From assembly GCF_000247695.1 (NCBI RefSeq), contig NW_004624800.1:12223069-12287068 (forward strand): a stretch of 64,000 nt of DNA, read 5' to 3'. A program made the translations under genes and the position numbers. The notes under the pieces are model-generated. The model was not told where the DNA came from. It worked only from the letters and a program-made list of their open reading frames with translations, and made no database searches. The stretch comes from Heterocephalus glaber (taxonomy: Eukaryota; Chordata; Mammalia; Rodentia; Bathyergidae). Below are positions 1 to 13,079 of the stretch, piece by piece; the stretch's first letter is position 1, and each line of letters begins with the position of its first letter.

Positions 1-1990
1 GGTCCATGCTGAGGAGCTCATTGGGACTGATGCTTTTGCTTTGTACAGGGGTCACTGAGCAAGCTCTTAGATGGAGCATCCATTCAAATTACCAATGAGG
101 TCATTCATATTTTTCAGCATGCTATTTTTGCAAAAAATACTTACTCATTTTTTGTTTGACTATTCCCTCAATACTTTTCATTGTTTGTATGGATTTTTTG
201 GTATTTTTGTGCTTGATATTTTCAGACTCTATTCTGAAATTTTTATTTAGGAAATAATTTTAACTTTCAGAAACTGTCACTTATTCTTTGCCCCCCCCCT
301 TTGGTATCTTATTTTTTTCCTAATGAATGAGTATATTATATTGCTCAACTTGTCTTAAAATAAAAAAGAGACACATGATTTAGTCCAGGTCTTGTCTTTC
401 CCCTGAATTACTTCTGTTTCCTCTAGGAACAAATCCTGTTTGATAGCCTTCATCTTTCTTTTTCATGCTGCTGTATCAGTAAGAGCTTTAGCACTCTCTG
501 CTATAATAAACAATCCCCAAATCCTTAGTGCCTTACCCCAGTGGAAGTTGTTTATGGTTGGCTTTGCTCCTCTTCACATAGAGGCCAGTGCATGTCTGCC
601 TGGATGGGAAGCTCTTTTGGGTAGGTCTCCAGGAGACCGACTCACCTCATTACTGGCACAAGTGCTGAGAGAGAGAAGGATAGCATGGGGGAGAGTCTGT
701 GCTTGAGCTAAGCCTGCAAGTAGTGTGTACTTTTGCTCAATTGCCCTACACAGAACTGGGCATCTGGCCTCATGAAGATGCAAAAGGACTGGGGTGGGGG
801 TTTCCCCCACATTCCCTAGAGGATATTAGGTTTTACAGACTTAGAGAATTCTCTTTGGCACAGCTTTTAAAACTCAAATAACTGTTGATACTTAGTTGCC
901 CAATATGTTTATGAATAAAAAGATAGGTCGGTTATTACCTGCAGTTGCCTAGTATTTCCTTTGACAGTGGTGTCCAACTCCCTGCTGACTACACGCTTTC
1001 CGTCTGCGAGGTTGGTGTGTAGACCTGCAGGCTGGCCTCCTACATAAGCAGCCTCTGCCCTGGGAGGCCTTGCTAATCTCAGGCTGACAGGTTAATTAAG
1101 CCTTACGCTTTCCCTAAACACACCCGTAGGTGTGATGGTCAGAAGGGAGCCTGACTCATAGCTCTTCTATCTGTGGCCATGCTTTAAGTCCTTCCTCCTG
1201 TTGTGACTGTAAGTCTGAGGCCATAGGAAATGCTGTGCAAGTGGGCCTGCCTCACCTGCACCTTTCTCCTCTAGCTGCTGCATCTATCTGTGTCTCTCTC
1301 CACACTGACAATGTAGCACTTCAGCCATAGCCAGCTCTGGTCTTTCAAAATTCATGCAGTCTGGTTGTGTCAATATTCTCCTTCCAGCATTAGCAATCAT
1401 AACATGTTTTTCTTTTATATTTTGTATCTGTGATTTATATTTAAATAGATGATTGTTTTTATGGACAAGTAGAGGAAAATCATCTTCTCATCTATCATCT
1501 TGAACTAATAGCTATTTTATCTTAGCAATTAATATGATAATTGCCATGCGGGTGTAACTCTTTCCTATTATCATTAAATAATCTCCTAAAACAAATTTTG
1601 AAATATGAAAAATATTCCATTTCATGATATACCATGTTTTACCTACTAATTTCTTCTGCTTGAAGGTTGAGATTATTTCATTATGTTTTTTTCAAAACTG
1701 TAAACTGTTCTCCAGTAAGCAAACTTGCACTTGAGATGTTAAATGTCTGAGGATTTTTCTTAGATTGAATTCTTTGCTTGCAGTGGGATTGTTCAATATA
1801 TATATATATATATACACACATACATACATATAACTATATAGTATATAGTTTTATACTCCATCAGTAAGTAGGTAGTATCATTTATAAAATCCTTGCTGAT
1901 TTATTTAGACCAGTACCACTACTAGTCATGCACCTCATTTTCCTCAACTGTAAAATATTCTTTAGGAATTTAGCTATTGTAAAAAATAAA
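1..1990. other. Intergenic, no gene seen
   Basis: AT-rich non-coding sequence; no open frame resembles a known protein. Positions about 480-800 look like an old decayed interspersed repeat (a stretch reading like the start of a mammalian MER-type element, with 'ataataaacaatccccaaat'), but I cannot assign the family. A short TA/CA microsatellite lies at 1796-1848. In human, the region beyond TRBV30 leads toward EPHB6; no EPHB6 exon is recognisable here. Confidence 0.5.
1796..1848. repeat. (TA)n/(CA)n microsatellite
   Basis: Alternating TA run passing into imperfect CA/TACA repeats, visible directly. Confidence 0.9.
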
Positions 1991-1999
1991 CATGTACTG

Positions 2000-2156
2000 C
2001 CAGGTGTGGTGGTGCATGCCTGTAATCTCAGTTTAGCAAGCTGAGGCAGGAGGATCAGCTTGAGTTTGAGGCCAGACAGGGCTATATAATAAATCAAGGC
2101 CAGTTTGAACTATGTAGTGAGACCTTATCTGAAATTAAATAACAAAACAAAACAAG
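2000..2156 (+). repeat. B1-like (7SL-derived) SINE
   Basis: Reads caggtgtggtggtgcatgcc followed by the 'tgaggcaggaggatc' signature of 7SL-derived SINEs, ending in an A-rich tail. The short direct repeat taaacatgt lies on both sides (about 1987 and 2159), which fits a target-site duplication. Confidence 0.75.
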
Positions 2157-2244
2157 ATTAAACATGTTCCTCCCATATGCCTCTCATCTACTAAATATAT
2201 AATAAATTTCATTTTTAAAATGAAAAAATTATTTTTAATAAAGA

Positions 2245-2360
2245 ACCAGGTGAATGTTCCTCAGGGTTTTCGTGGAAATTAAATGAGACAAGATATGTAA
2301 AAACACTGAAATATGTTATCCAGGTAGTATATACATGCTAAGCATTATCATTTTCTCTCC
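2245..2360 (+). repeat. MIR remnant
   Basis: Resembles the 3' half of a MIR element (tattaaatgag-type segment followed by a gctaagcattat segment). Old and diverged, so the boundaries are approximate. Confidence 0.4.
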
Positions 2361-4735
2361 TTTTAGTCTAAGCCTCTCGAACACATGAGTAACTGAAATT
2401 CCAAGACCTTAGCAAGGACACAGGCACAGCAAACAAATCACGTGGCCAGCATCTGAGCTTCAGGCAGCAGCTATGACTGACTTATCCCTGAGGAAGAGCA
2501 CAGAGACCAGCAAAAGATGGAGCTCAAGGGGTTTACCTCCCTTGGCCAAGCATTCAAATTTCCTTTTGCTTACAGGTTGTTCTGAGCATCTCTGTGTGAG
2601 CAGTGTATCCCCAAGACTGCTGTCATGTCCACATCCCTGTGGCTTCATGATTTTCTGTTCAGTCCCCACTGTGTCTCTATGTGGATATGACCAAGTTACA
2701 AAGAGGACACATCATGATGACCAGGGTACACAGAACACACATTTCTTGTTTGCAAGGTCTCGGGGATTTCTATAACAACTTAGTTGGAAGGAAGGGACAG
2801 AATTTTGAAAACAATAAAGTGAAAATAGATAGTGTAACAATTGTACGTAGCTAAAGGAGCAATCTTAGAAATGGAAAGGAGAATATAAAGAATGGAGAAA
2901 TAAAGAATGGAAAGTTAGGCTGTAAAGTGATGGGATAAATGAGAACTTGCATTTAATAGACAGGCTGATTTCCAGATGCGCCTCTGCCTTAGCATTTTCT
3001 GTGAGCTTAGGCTCTTTGTGATGAAATATTGGTGACATAGACTATTTCACATTGAGAAACTTATTTCTTTCTTCCTCCTTTTTCCCGTTCTCTTTGATTT
3101 TTATTTCCTCGAATACATTGCTGCAACTTAAATGAAGCCATTATTTTGCAATGACTTCAGCTCTGAAATACATTTGATGAGGAGTAAGGGTCAGTAGACC
3201 AACTCAAAAGCCCTTGTGCCCTGCTTTGTTTCCTATATCTCTGCCCTGACATCAACTCTGAGCATACCTTGCATGTATGCTTTTTGAAATGATGAGCCCA
3301 GAAAATGTCCCAAACAATGACATCCTTTCTGTGTTTGCATCATTTAGGTTATGCGTTTTTCTGCTGGGAAGAGATGTTGTATAATCATAGCTCAACTAGT
3401 GAAAGAGAAGCAACAAAAAAAATTTTTTTAATTCATGAAAACAAACAAAGCCCAGAGTGAGGCAGTGTTGAGCTAGGTGTGCAGGACCTTTTTTGGCTGG
3501 GTGGAGGTTTATTTCTCTATCACATAAAAGCTTAAGTGTAAGCTGCTCAGGACAATTGTAGCAGCTTCAGAATGATCTATAACCTGGGGCAACTGGTTTG
3601 CTCTCCCTAGAATATAAAGATTGAGTACAAGCTATTCCAGGAAGTGGATTACAGGAGGGGGGGAGGAATGGACATACAGACTACTTTTTAGTCCACTGAG
3701 TAAAAGTTTCACACAACATTGCACTTTATGTTCTTTGACCAGAACTAAGTCATACAGTTATTCCTGGCTATAAGCAAATCTGGAAAACAATGTTTCTGCT
3801 TTTATTTCAAGCAATCATTTGGAATAAAATATAGCTAGCAATTTTTGTCACAACAGAATCTTTTACTTGGTAGAGATCTTGAAAAAATCAATTCTGTATA
3901 TGATAAAGTCAACTACCTTAAAGTTTTAGAAGAAAATAACTGTAATTGTTTGTACGACTTTGCATTAAGCAATTATATGTGAAATCATAATAACATAAAA
4001 TATCTTTTTAATTTTAAACCTTGGGGGTTAACTTAGAGATAAAGCACAGAATTGCTTGATTATGTTTCATAATACAATATAAATATTACCAACCTTGACA
4101 GTGGAAGGTAAAATTGCAGATAGCAAATTCATTGTGTGGAAGGAAGTAAAGAAACAAAGGAAGGTTTGGGCTACCAATAGCGTCATAGTAAGACAAGAGG
4201 AGTGAAGAGACACTATGGATTTTTAAAGGATCAAAGAATAAAAACGTATGGATGTATGGGGTGTGATATTTCTTACAGGCATAAAATTATTTAATAAGGG
4301 ATTTTATAAATAGTGAGACACCTATGTGAGTCTGCTGGGTCCTACTTGGGAAAGAGGGAGCTAAATCTCTGTTAGGGGTCCACTACTACACTCCATGTAG
4401 GTCCCCCTCCCACTGCATAGGATGACTCTGGGAACCAAGGGGTCACTCGTGGGTTGAGGAGACAACTCAGAGGACATCGCTGTGATCTGATGTAATAGGC
4501 ACACAGTGGAGGAACAGGCGATGAACAAGTGGTCCTTAATGCAGGGAATTCCTCCTGTTCAGGAAGATGCCCCAGGTTCACCCAGGCTGATGTAACCCTT
4601 CGTTTGAGCTGCCTGTACTCACCCAGTCAGCTTCCAACTCTCTCTTAGCTTCCTATATGCCAACTCTAGAGAAAAAAATGATGTGCTGCCCAAAGAAGTT
4701 GCCCCCAGAACACATAACAATTACATCTTTAACAC
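2360..4735. other. Intergenic, nothing recognised
   Basis: Non-coding, no gene, no clear recent repeat. Short open frames on both strands lack homology that I can see and have no splice context. Confidence 0.45.
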
Positions 4736-4739
4736 TTAA

Positions 4740-4770
4740 ATTTTATTTATTTATTTATTTATTTATTTAT
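4740..4770. repeat. (TTTA)n microsatellite
   Basis: About seven copies of a TTTA/ATTT tetranucleotide seen directly. Confidence 0.9.
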
Positions 4771-4779
4771 CATTTTAAA

Positions 4780-6280
4780 TTGACATTCTGTGACAGTGTT
4801 GTTCTTACAATGACCATTTCTTTGCACTTGAATGGACCATAAGAGATAGATCCACTTTTTTCTGATGGTGCAAACCAAATTCTGGGCCTGGGTAATTGAG
4901 AATCGATGCTTGGCCCATGATGCCATCAGTCGTATGTGTGTGATGTGTGTGTTCAGTCATGTGTGTGATACGATTACGTCTTTTAGTGGTCAACAAAGTA
5001 GATGCTTTGGAGATGTTCTGCTCTTTTGATTTGCCTTCCTCTGTGTACATAACATGTTTTTCACAGAGTTAAATCTTTACTCTCATTTTTACTTTCCATT
5101 AAGCTGAATTCCACTGATGCTTTCTTCTTCCATTGACCAACTAACCCTCTTTCTGCACTCTGGATAATTTTTGCCCCTCCATGATTCTCTGGGCCCCAAA
5201 CTTCCTTCCAGGAAGAATGCATTTCTTCACTGACATCTGCTCTTGCTCCAACTGCTCTTCAAGCAGCCTCTCAGGTCCCGTTTTCTCATTCCATGGATCC
5301 TAGGGTTCAAATCTTTACTACTCTTGAGCTATGGGTGTGAAGTGACAAATTCTTTTCCAAATGTAAGACTCATTATTTTTGTCCCTAAATGCCATGGGTT
5401 GACTTTATGATGAGGACCTTCCATTGTAGGTACCAATAAGTCTATGAAGCCACGGTGGGCTGATAAGACGGTTCCCACCACAGTCAATTAAAGAGAAAAT
5501 TTTAATTTTGATGAATATAATCTGTGGGTTCCAAAATGGAAATAATGTTCCTTTACTCAGTCTTGAAATAACACTTCCTGCTTGTAATGATTCCCTTTGT
5601 GAAGAGCCAAATGACACCCTCTCACAGGCCCTGTCAGCAGTGACGCAGGTTAGTAGACCCTCACGGTCACTCATCCTCTATGTCCCCGCACCGCCTGCAG
5701 TGGGCACCTGCTTGTTCCCCGTGTGGGTTGGACTTGCAACAGTGGCTTCCCATTTTTTCCCATCCCTTGCTATGTCCAGCACATTCCAGCTGCATTTTAT
5801 CCAATCATGTGTGTTTCAGAGGTTGCTTTCCTCTGTGTCTACATGTAGTACATCTTAGGAATTCTGCTCATGCCTCACAGGCTACTTGCATCCACACTGA
5901 GTTTCTTTGTTCTCTTTTCACTGGTCTAATGATCTCAAATAATATGACACATACACATGACAAATATCTTTTAATACCTTCTCCTTGAAATTTCATTACA
6001 TTGATGTTTTGAAGATTCCAGGGCCATTATTACATAGCAGCATCTGTCTTCAGTCCTTATCTTCTGATCCTTTACTTTGCTCACACTTGGGCATTGCTAG
6101 GAGAAAATGTAGGAGTGCTGCTGAATTGGGATTTGTAGCTCTTGTCAGTCAACCTTCTGCTATTAATGAAAATATTTCCTCTTAATATTTTTCCTTTCCT
6201 AATTATAGTTTCCTTAATCCTAGAGATAATGGCCACAACTAGGGACTTCATGAAATGTGCAGAGTCCACTGTCTTGTTCT
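4780..6280. other. Intergenic, nothing recognised
   Basis: Non-coding sequence. Open frames of 80-116 codons here overlap on both strands and show no domain or signal I recognise; I treat them as chance. Confidence 0.45.
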
Positions 6281-6288
6281 CTTCTGAG

Positions 6289-6387
6289 GTGTGTGTGTGT
6301 GTGTGTGTGTGTGTGTCAGTGTTTCTGTGTGTTCATGAGAGTGAGAGAGACAGAGACAGAGAGAGAGAGAGAGACAGAGAGAGAGAA
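6289..6387. repeat. (GT)n then (GA)n microsatellite
   Basis: About 14 GT units (6289-6316) are followed by a GA/GACA tract (about 6335-6387). The low-complexity 'CVCVCV / RERERE' peptides of the overlapping frames come from this repeat and are not proteins. Confidence 0.9.
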
Positions 6388-7096
6388 AGTCCCACAGCCT
6401 CCCACAGCAGAGCCTGCCTCAGCTGTTCCACCATGGACCCAAGAAAAGGCTTACAGGAGAATTGGGAGAGAGGTCTTGGTCACTGACACCTTGCTGGTGA
6501 CCCTCCTCATCCATGAGAGGTTCTCCCTTCCCTGGTCAGAACCCATAGGAAAGGACAGCATTCCTCCTCTCCAGCCCATTCCCAGCTGGGCAGAGCAGCT
6601 CTGTTCCTCTCATTTCTTTTCATTTTCCTTCCATCAAGCATCTGGTTCTATCAATGAAACATTCATTTTTGTAAGATACTACATTTAAATAGACTTCAAA
6701 TATAGATATTTAAAAGAAATAATGTCTCACAGACATAACCAGAATCTATGCTATTTTCTTACCATTGAGGAATGGAATCTTTGGGAAATCTATAGCTTAG
6801 GAAAAGTTTAGAAGCAGGTTCTTTATCAAAGTGCATCTCTCAGGACCCTATCTGAATCATATGTGTTTATTTCAGTGAATTCTACTGGAATCTTTTATTT
6901 CATTAAATGTGCTGATGCTCCTTGGAAAATCGTATTACTAGAAAATTTGTTTCCTCTCCTGATTTTCTTCTTTTGTTAAAGCTCCTAAATTTTATGTAGG
7001 TACATCATGCATGTTCTCTACCTACTACTCTCTAGATTTACTTCTCTTTTTTATCTCTCTACCTTTTTCCGTGTCTCTGTGTCTCTGTTTCTGTGC

Positions 7097-7097
7097 A

Positions 7098-7130
<33 letters not shown>
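7097..7130. repeat. (GT)n microsatellite
   Basis: Perfect run of GT dinucleotides after a gtgcatgtgc lead-in. Confidence 0.9.
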
Positions 7131-7135
<5 letters not shown>

Positions 7136-7252
7136 CTTATTATTATATTCTCTTATAATCAGGTCGCAAACAACTTGTTTCTTTGGCTATGTTCTTATAA
7201 ATCCACTTGTTTCTAGAATCATAGAATCCCAGAGTTCAAAGAAGAGGCCCTT

Positions 7253-7343
7253 GGCCAGGGATTTAGCTCAGTGTTTCCGCTGCCTGCCTCTCAAGCGCAA
7301 GGTCCTGAGTTTGATCCCCAGTACAAAAAAAATAAAAATAAAA
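7253..7343 (+). repeat. tRNA-derived ID-like SINE
   Basis: Contains the tRNA-like A box (tttagctcagtg) and B box (gagtttgatcccc) followed by an A-rich tail. Flanked by an 11-bp perfect target-site duplication, aagaggccctt, at 7242-7252 and 7344-7354. The internal body 'ccgctgcctgcctctcaagcgcaagg' region is shared with the other copies in this window. Confidence 0.9.
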
Positions 7344-7889
7344 AAGAGGCCCTTCTTTACTTGGTAATATTTGTAGATGAACCATATCTGATAAGATCTT
7401 ACAGATTATTGGATCTAACCTTCTACCCACTGGATGCTGACTTCATGTTCTGGATGAGGTTCTGATTGTCCTATCATGAGAAAGATCTTCTGCATATATA
7501 ACAAACATAGTAAACACTCAATAAATCCTTAATATTATTGTTATTATTTAGTATTTTAGACTTTGGTCCAACTTGCATCTCTCTTTCTCATATTCCCTGA
7601 TGTTCTAACAAACTTTCTTTGGAGCACTATTTCACTTAGCATAGAAGCCCTTAGTTCCAAGAAGGATTTGAGAATCCTGTAACTCAATTTCTGGGCCATG
7701 ATTATTGCTTTCCATATATTTGCAACTCCTAAGATGGCAAACACAAATGCAAAAAGAAAACATGGATTTTTCCTTTTTTTTGCTCAAAATTCGTGAAAGG
7801 GAAAATCTACACAAAAACAAAAACAAAAACCAATAATCTCCTCTGTGTGATCCTAGATTTTTTCTTCTTCCTATCCATGAGGAAGCACA

Positions 7890-8060
7890 ACTAAACACCC
7901 ACCATAATAGCAGAGAGAACCATCAGTGAGAACTTTGGATTCCGACTCCAGGTTGGAATCCTGGCTCAACTACTGACCTAACCTTGTGGCTGTGAGCAGA
8001 GCTATACAACTGTCTGCACTCAGCTTTCTTATCTGTGGAGTGGAGTGATACATAGAGCCC
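7890..8060 (+). repeat. MIR element remnant
   Basis: Shows the MIR core order: 'gactccaggttggaatcctggctc' type segment, then 'ctactgac...tgtggc', then 'cttatctgtgga'. Diverged; ends approximate. A second MIR-like 3' half may follow at about 8280-8440. Confidence 0.55.
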
Positions 8061-8449
8061 TGGTGGCACAGGCCCTTGTCAGGATGAAGTTACTAAGAAC
8101 CAGACCTGGGGGCCCCGAGCTCTCACGGTGTCTGAGGCCAGCAAGTCCTCTGCACAGTAGCTATGCAGGGCCTGCTGCTCTCACACTGAGAGAGATATCA
8201 CAGTGTGCAGATGAAACACTGAGCTCACCCTGCACGCTTTAGATCACACCACATGCTGCCCGTGTGCTGTGACTCTGAGCGTCATTCAGCTCTCCAAACC
8301 TCAGTGTCCTTGTTCCTTGAATGGGACAAATAACCACTGCCTCCTGGGATCATGGTGCTTTACTCCAGGTGATGCTGGATGAAAACAACCAGATTGTACC
8401 CGGGCACAGCAAGCACTCAGAGGCTGCTACTTACTAGACAAAAGAAACT

Positions 8450-10153
8450 GGCCATTTTATGTCTCTTTAACCCACTAATTTTAAAACTTGTTTTGGAAAT
8501 TGCTTTGTCATTTACTTTCAATTTGTATAGGAAACATATAGTTTTTTCACTTTGTTTTGCAACCTTTTACTTTCCTGAAATTTTTCTCCACGTCTTTCCA
8601 CAAAAGACAGTTCAATTAGGATCTCACACATAACTTGAAACACAGCACAGCAAGATTTGAAGTGGAGACAGAAAGCGAAACTTTCTCACATGACTGCTCT
8701 TACCAAAGCAGACAAGTATGAAAACACTCGATGTGTCAGGTAATTGTCACTGTTGGTGACTCATGAGGTGCCTTACCTTTGGAATGCCAGGGTGTGTGCG
8801 TGAGAGAAAGTGTGTGTGCACCCTTGCGTACACTGGCTTCTCGCCTCTCGAACTTCATTTTCCTGCTCTGACCTACATGGTCTGGGAGTAGTAGCTGGAC
8901 ACCCCAGTTCTCACTCTGACTCTCCTCTGAAAGCTCCCTTCCTGCTGCCTGCCCTAATGTCTCCATTATCCCAATTAACCACACCCAGAGCTCCCTGGGC
9001 AGCCCGCCACCCTGCCTGATTTCACTTGGCTCTTGTTAGCCATCCTGCCCTGGCACACAGTCTTGTGCTCTGGGTGTGGGTCACCTTATACAGTTAGTGG
9101 TTGACCTGTCCTACATTGCTCACTTTTCCTCAACTTTTTCTAGATTTCTATCCTTGCCCCACCTAAAACCCAATTCTGTTCTTACAATACCAACACCCTA
9201 CTTTTCTCTTCCATTGAGAGGTCTCCAAAACCAGCACCACAGCAGGGCCCACAGTGGCTGGTGACACTGGCAGTGCTTGTGGCTATCTCTAATTGCCTCG
9301 CTCTGCTGGGCATTCTTTGAATCCTTTGCCTTTTATCCCTGCAGCCCTCCTAAGATCGATGCCTTAGCATCTTCTGCTGACCCATTTTCACATCCAGAGA
9401 TAATTCAATCACTGACTCACTTTCTTTTCTCTATTTCTTCCTCTGGACTTCACTTAGGAACACAGTGTTTCTATTGAGTGACTCCTCAAAGTCTTAGTTC
9501 TAACATCACTCAAAAACACTGTAAATCAAACAAAGTCTCTCTTGACACTTTCCTTCTATCTTCCCCCAGAAATAACCACTGTTACCTGTTGCACTCAGCG
9601 AGAGAGAACCAACCAGAGACCGATATTAAATCCACACAGGAGTATATTACCGGCCGGGTCCTGAGCCAAGCATCAGACTGGAACCCCAACTGGGGGGAGA
9701 CAGACATACTTTATGCACCTTTGAGGCCAGCAGTTTCTAGGCCCCGCTATGGGATAGAACTAGTAAAGCAAGCAAAAGGTGCAGAAGCGGAATGTCCTGC
9801 CGTTAGAACATTGGTAAAACAATAGTTGATTAATTGTTGTTTCTAAAGAGACTTTCTAAGGGGAGGAGGTTTCTAAACTTCCTTCTTCTGAGTTCATCTA
9901 AAGGGCAGACAGGTGGGTCAAGCAGCAATATGGAGTCTGTCTTGCTAACTAGGGTCCTTCATTACCAATCAGTGTGCATTTTCTACCCCCTTTTCTTTAT
10001 GAATTTTTGTATTCCACACTAAAATAACATACATAGAAATGCATAATATGGACCTACTGACTACTAATTTTAGTATATGTGCTACTGAAGCGAGCACCTG
10101 GTATATTTGTGACTATGTATGCGTGTATCCATACACATCGATATGTACCCCTC

Positions 10154-10190
<37 letters not shown>

Positions 10191-12580
10191 CTGTACACAG
10201 ATTGCTTTGCATATGTGTTTATATTTTGATAAAAATTGTATTGCTTTATGCACATTACTTCACCACTTGCCTTTACAACCAGGTAATATGTATTGGGAAT
10301 TTTTCCACATTAGCACATAATACCGTATTTTGTTTATGATAATTACTTCATAGTATTGTACATCATGTATATTGACTTGTATTGGAAGCTGATTAGATCC
10401 CCAATCACTTGACCAAGGGTATGGTGAATGTATTAACAAAGACAAGATCTTAATGCATAAACGGGGGCCCCAGGAAGGTCAAAGCTCTTATCTGGCTAAG
10501 ACACTGTCTCCTGGAGATTGCCACTGTGTATTGAACATGCAGCTTCTAGAAGGGTTGAGGGGCAATACAGGGAACAGTGAGGTGGAGAGCACTGACTCGA
10601 GCAGGGTCTTAGCAACCAGGAAACAAGACATTGTAATAGAAACAGATCACTGATTAATGGGAACTTTGTTTCTTCCCATGGATTAATTTTTACCTCTATT
10701 AGAGTTTTCTGTATGAGTCATGCTGCCCTTAGCTGCACTACTGTCTTGCCATCCAAGCTGTCACAGCTTCATGGATCATTGACACTTCTGCTGTAACCAG
10801 TGGTGTAGGGAGTTGTTTTGTTTCCACAAAGCAACTCCTGGCTCTTCAGGCAGGCCATTGTGGGGTAACAGGTAGTCCCAGATTTCTAATATGAGAAGCC
10901 AATTTATGAATTTGTTGCTGGCCCAGAGTGGTCTCCATCAGACTTGTCCATTTATTTACTGATAGGCATTTGTATAAGTCATGTATTTTTCCATTTGCAA
11001 ACAGTGCTATGGCACACACCTTGGCAAAATTAGTTGCCCACATGTGTATGTATTTTTATGTAGTTCTTTCTTTGAATTGTGAAGTAAAATGTAATGTACA
11101 TTTATCATAAATACTGCTAAATGGACCTCCAGAAAGACTACTGTGGTTTATTTTTCTACTGTGTATGAGATAATTTCCCTGTATGCTCACCAACATCACA
11201 TATTATTGATTCTTTTAATTTTGCCAATCATGGTATCCTTCTTTTAATTCACATTTTACTGATCATTAGATTAAGCATCTTATGTTTATTTGCTTTCACC
11301 ATTACAATTCTGTTTTTCATATTCCTTTTTCTTCTTTCACTCATATTTCTCAGGAGGAAATTCTCCTGGTGCCCGAGAATTAAGTTCCCCATGCTTCTTT
11401 TGTTTCTTGATTTATCTCTCTTCAGCATCTTCCGTTTTGTGTCTCCAAGGATTTCTTCCCCTTGGCCTTCAAATGTAATCAAATTGCAGTTATCTTCACA
11501 TAAAAGACTGAATGCAAATCCACCACTCCCTTTAACTCCTCCCTTGTTCTCTGCACTCTTAAACTTGTCAACAAGTGCTCCTCACCCACTACTGTCATCT
11601 CTTCTAGTCAGTTAAATTGATTATTCTACGAAGTCCTATTTTATTGATGTTGAAATAGCTGTTAAAAACCTGTTGCCATCTCTTTTTAATCTTCTTTTCC
11701 AAGGCAGCATCTAACTTCTCTTCTTGCTTCTAGGATGAACTATTTCCTTTCTCAAGGTTTTTTTTCTCCTTTTGCCTAAAAGTGTGAATGGTCAGAAATT
11801 CCTGTTTTGAGATTTTATTCTTTTTTCTTTCACTTGTTAATTTGGAGATCTCATCAACTGTGTTTAACTGTTACCTCTATGTACACATGACTCCCAAGAA
11901 GGTATCACTAGTCCTGATGACTCAGTGTAAGTCTAAGCTTTGACTTTTTCTCATGAAATTATAGTACTACAACTTTGAATTTAGAACAATAAATGATGAT
12001 TATTATTCTCCTCTTTCCCAAACCAGTTTCTGTGATGTTATCTGTGTGTATGCATGTGTGAGCATGTGTGTGTATGTGTGTGTGTAATATGTTTTCTTCA
12101 TTGGCAGAATTCTGCCTGGAGAAAAATTTGCTTTATCTACTGAATTATTTGATGACCCACTTTTGGTGAAGAGACATGGGTAGGAGGAAAACATCAGTAA
12201 AGTATTACGCTTGAATACAAAGAGCTGGTTATCCAACTGCTTTCCACATAGGGCTGATGTGCTGTTGGATCCTTGTTTTGATGGATTTGCTTTCCAAGAG
12301 CTGAACTGTCTGGGCCTATAATGAGATGGGAGTGGCTGTGGAAAAAGAGAGGAAGAAAAAGGTATCTGGTATCCAGAATGGAAATTTGGCACAGACATGT
12401 TTAGGAGGGAAGTTATGAAGCTCTGTGGTGCAGTATGCACTAAAAACAACCTCTCTTGTCTCTCTGAAAAATCTTCAGCACAAAACCTGTTTCGCATTGA
12501 CTAATTGTGACTAATTGTGATTAATTAATTAAAATGCTATAGCCATTAAGGTACTCTCCTGTTCAAATTTTCTCAGTATT
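8450..12580. other. Intergenic with diverged repeat remnants
   Basis: No gene recognised. Contains a CA microsatellite (10156-10188), a GT-rich patch near 12050-12090 and probable old interspersed repeats (about 10230-10400 and 10960-11290) that I cannot assign. The 164-codon minus-strand frame at 12003-12497 has no visible domain and includes repeat-derived residues; not called. Confidence 0.4.
10156..10188. repeat. (CA)n microsatellite
   Basis: Perfect run of about 16 CA units. Confidence 0.9.
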
Positions 12581-12589
12581 TTTCTATTA

Positions 12590-12800
12590 TTCAAATACTG
12601 AATTAAATATACTAACACTGGAAACAATCCAGGTATCAATGGGTGAATGGATAAAGAAGTTGTGGTATATCCACACAATAGAATACTGCTCACCAATAAA
12701 AAAAATTAGCTGTTTATATTTTAACAACATGAGGAAACTCCAAAATAATTCTGATAAATAAAAGTAAAAAGACAAAAAATGTGGACATATTCTATGATTT
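12590..12800 (+). repeat. L1 ORF2-like 3' fragment
   Basis: The stretch 'gggtgaatggataaagaagt ... atactgctca' is the typical L1 end-of-ORF2 signature, here degraded by stops. Ends approximate. Confidence 0.65.
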
Positions 12801-13079
12801 GATTGTATAAAGATTCTATTAACTGCAAGGGAATCTACTCCTATAAGCATGCATCATTGTTTGTTGGGGGACAGTATGAAAGAGGAGGAGGGATTATCAC
12901 AGGACACAAGGAAACAATAGGAAGTGATCTGTAAGTTCAGCATCTTAATTTGTTTTATGATTTCCCAGGTGTTTAATAGGTCAAAGCTTATTACACTGAA
13001 CATTTTAAATATGTTTATTATTTATCAATGTACCTTTAATAAAGCTGTAGTAGAAAGAAGTATGTTTAATTCAGTATCT

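Noticed and set aside
6142..6688. Cys/Val-rich and Arg/Glu-rich frames
   Set aside because: Products of the GT and GA microsatellites.
7253..7343. tRNA-like sequences (A and B boxes) at 7.2, 17.0, 18.1, 54.4, 56.2 and 58.5 kb
   Set aside because: They lack a tRNA fold's second half and carry A tails and target duplications, so they are SINEs, not tRNA genes.
12003..12497. 164-codon minus-strand frame
   Set aside because: No recognisable domain, no splice or promoter context, and its His/Thr-rich part derives from a GT-rich repeat.
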